Below the pieces are notes generated by a model. That model was given only the letters and a program-made list of their open reading frames with translations. It ran no database searches and was not told where the DNA came from. From NCBI GenBank assembly GCA_031258265.1, contig JAIRNB010000278.1, positions 1 through 5,893 on the forward strand: DNA of 5,893 bases, read 5' to 3'. This document shows positions 5,741-5,893 of this stretch, piece by piece. Both the position numbers and the translations under genes were made by a program. Each line of letters opens with the position of its first letter. Position 1 is the first letter of the stretch. The stretch comes from Treponema sp. GTDB taxonomy: Bacteria > Spirochaetota > Spirochaetia > Treponematales > Breznakiellaceae.

Positions 5741-5875
5741 CGCCTAACGTGTAGTAGGCGTATAGCAAAAAAACCCAAATCCCCGCGCCCCAGCCCCCCT
5801 ATGGGCCCGCATTCAAGCGGCACGGGGCTGCGCTTAAACAAAGTCTAAGGAGGCCCTGTCCGGGTAAGCGCCTAC
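5741..5875. repeat. GC-rich nested foldback, attC-like 5' core
   Basis: A small hairpin pairs CGCCTA (5741-5746) with TAGGCG (5755-5760). The same right arm, GTAGGCG (5754-5760), can instead pair with CGCCTAC at 5869-5875. That larger pairing encloses CAGCCCC (5791-5797) with GGGGCTG (5824-5830), and inside that CCGC (5807-5810) with GCGG (5817-5820). GCCTAAC at 5742-5748 matches the integron attC consensus RYYYAAC and lies 24 bases after the toxin stop, where a cassette attC would begin. The partner core GTTRRRY is not found before the window ends, so an attC site is only a possibility. Otherwise this is an imperfect inverted repeat of unknown type. The last 18 bases show nothing further. 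Confidence 0.4.
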
Positions 5876-5893
5876 CGCCCGCATTTGAGCACA

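Noticed and set aside
1..5893. CRISPR array, tRNA or rRNA genes
   Set aside because: I saw no regularly spaced repeats, no cloverleaf with the T-arm pattern and no rRNA-like stretch.

Overview
The window looks like chromosomal DNA of a bacterium that carries a V/A-type (rotary) ATPase, most likely a spirochaete of the Treponema group. This is an inference from the V-type ATPase subunits, the EIIA protein sitting without sugar permeases, the G-homopolymer-rich coding style and the dispersed hairpin repeats. No rRNA or other taxonomic marker is present. All recognisable genes lie on the + strand.

Layout: (1) Positions 1-162 hold the C-terminal third of a VapC-type PIN-domain toxin, cut by the window edge. 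(2) Positions 163-656 hold no convincing gene. This stretch is full of GC-rich inverted repeats (notably 382-481) and ends in the leader of the next operon. (3) Positions 657-5227 form one tightly packed gene run: secG (preprotein translocase), a fructose/nitrogen-type PTS EIIA protein with its phospho-histidine, a small coiled-coil protein that is probably a V-ATPase peripheral-stalk subunit, V-ATPase subunit C (AC39/d family) and V-ATPase subunit I (the a-subunit homologue). Gaps of 2-14 bases link the first four genes, and a 64-base gap precedes subunit I. (4) Positions 5239-5357 carry three back-to-back hairpins. (5) Positions 5359-5717 carry an AT-rich, broken PIN_3-family (COG1569-like) toxin gene. 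It lacks its N-terminus and has a frameshift. Its homology begins two bases after the last hairpin arm ends. (6) Positions 5718-5893 are a GC-rich foldback starting with an attC-like GCCTAAC core.

How the genes work together: subunits C and I and the coiled-coil protein belong to the central and peripheral stalks and the membrane stator of a rotary ATPase that couples ATP to H+ or Na+ movement. The proteolipid ring (K) and the catalytic A/B/D/E genes are absent from the window. Where K might be expected after I there is a repeat array and a dead toxin gene, so the cluster may have been split by insertion, or may continue beyond the window. SecG and the EIIA protein appear to be co-transcribed with the ATPase genes.

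The most interesting points are the toxin pseudogene fused to the hairpin array, the attC-like foldback behind it, the split ATPase cluster with a PTS regulator at its head, and a 9-G homopolymer in subunit I where a one-base slip in either direction would truncate the protein. I did not find a clear new defence or mobile system. The accessory material at both edges is toxin-antitoxin and repeat debris.
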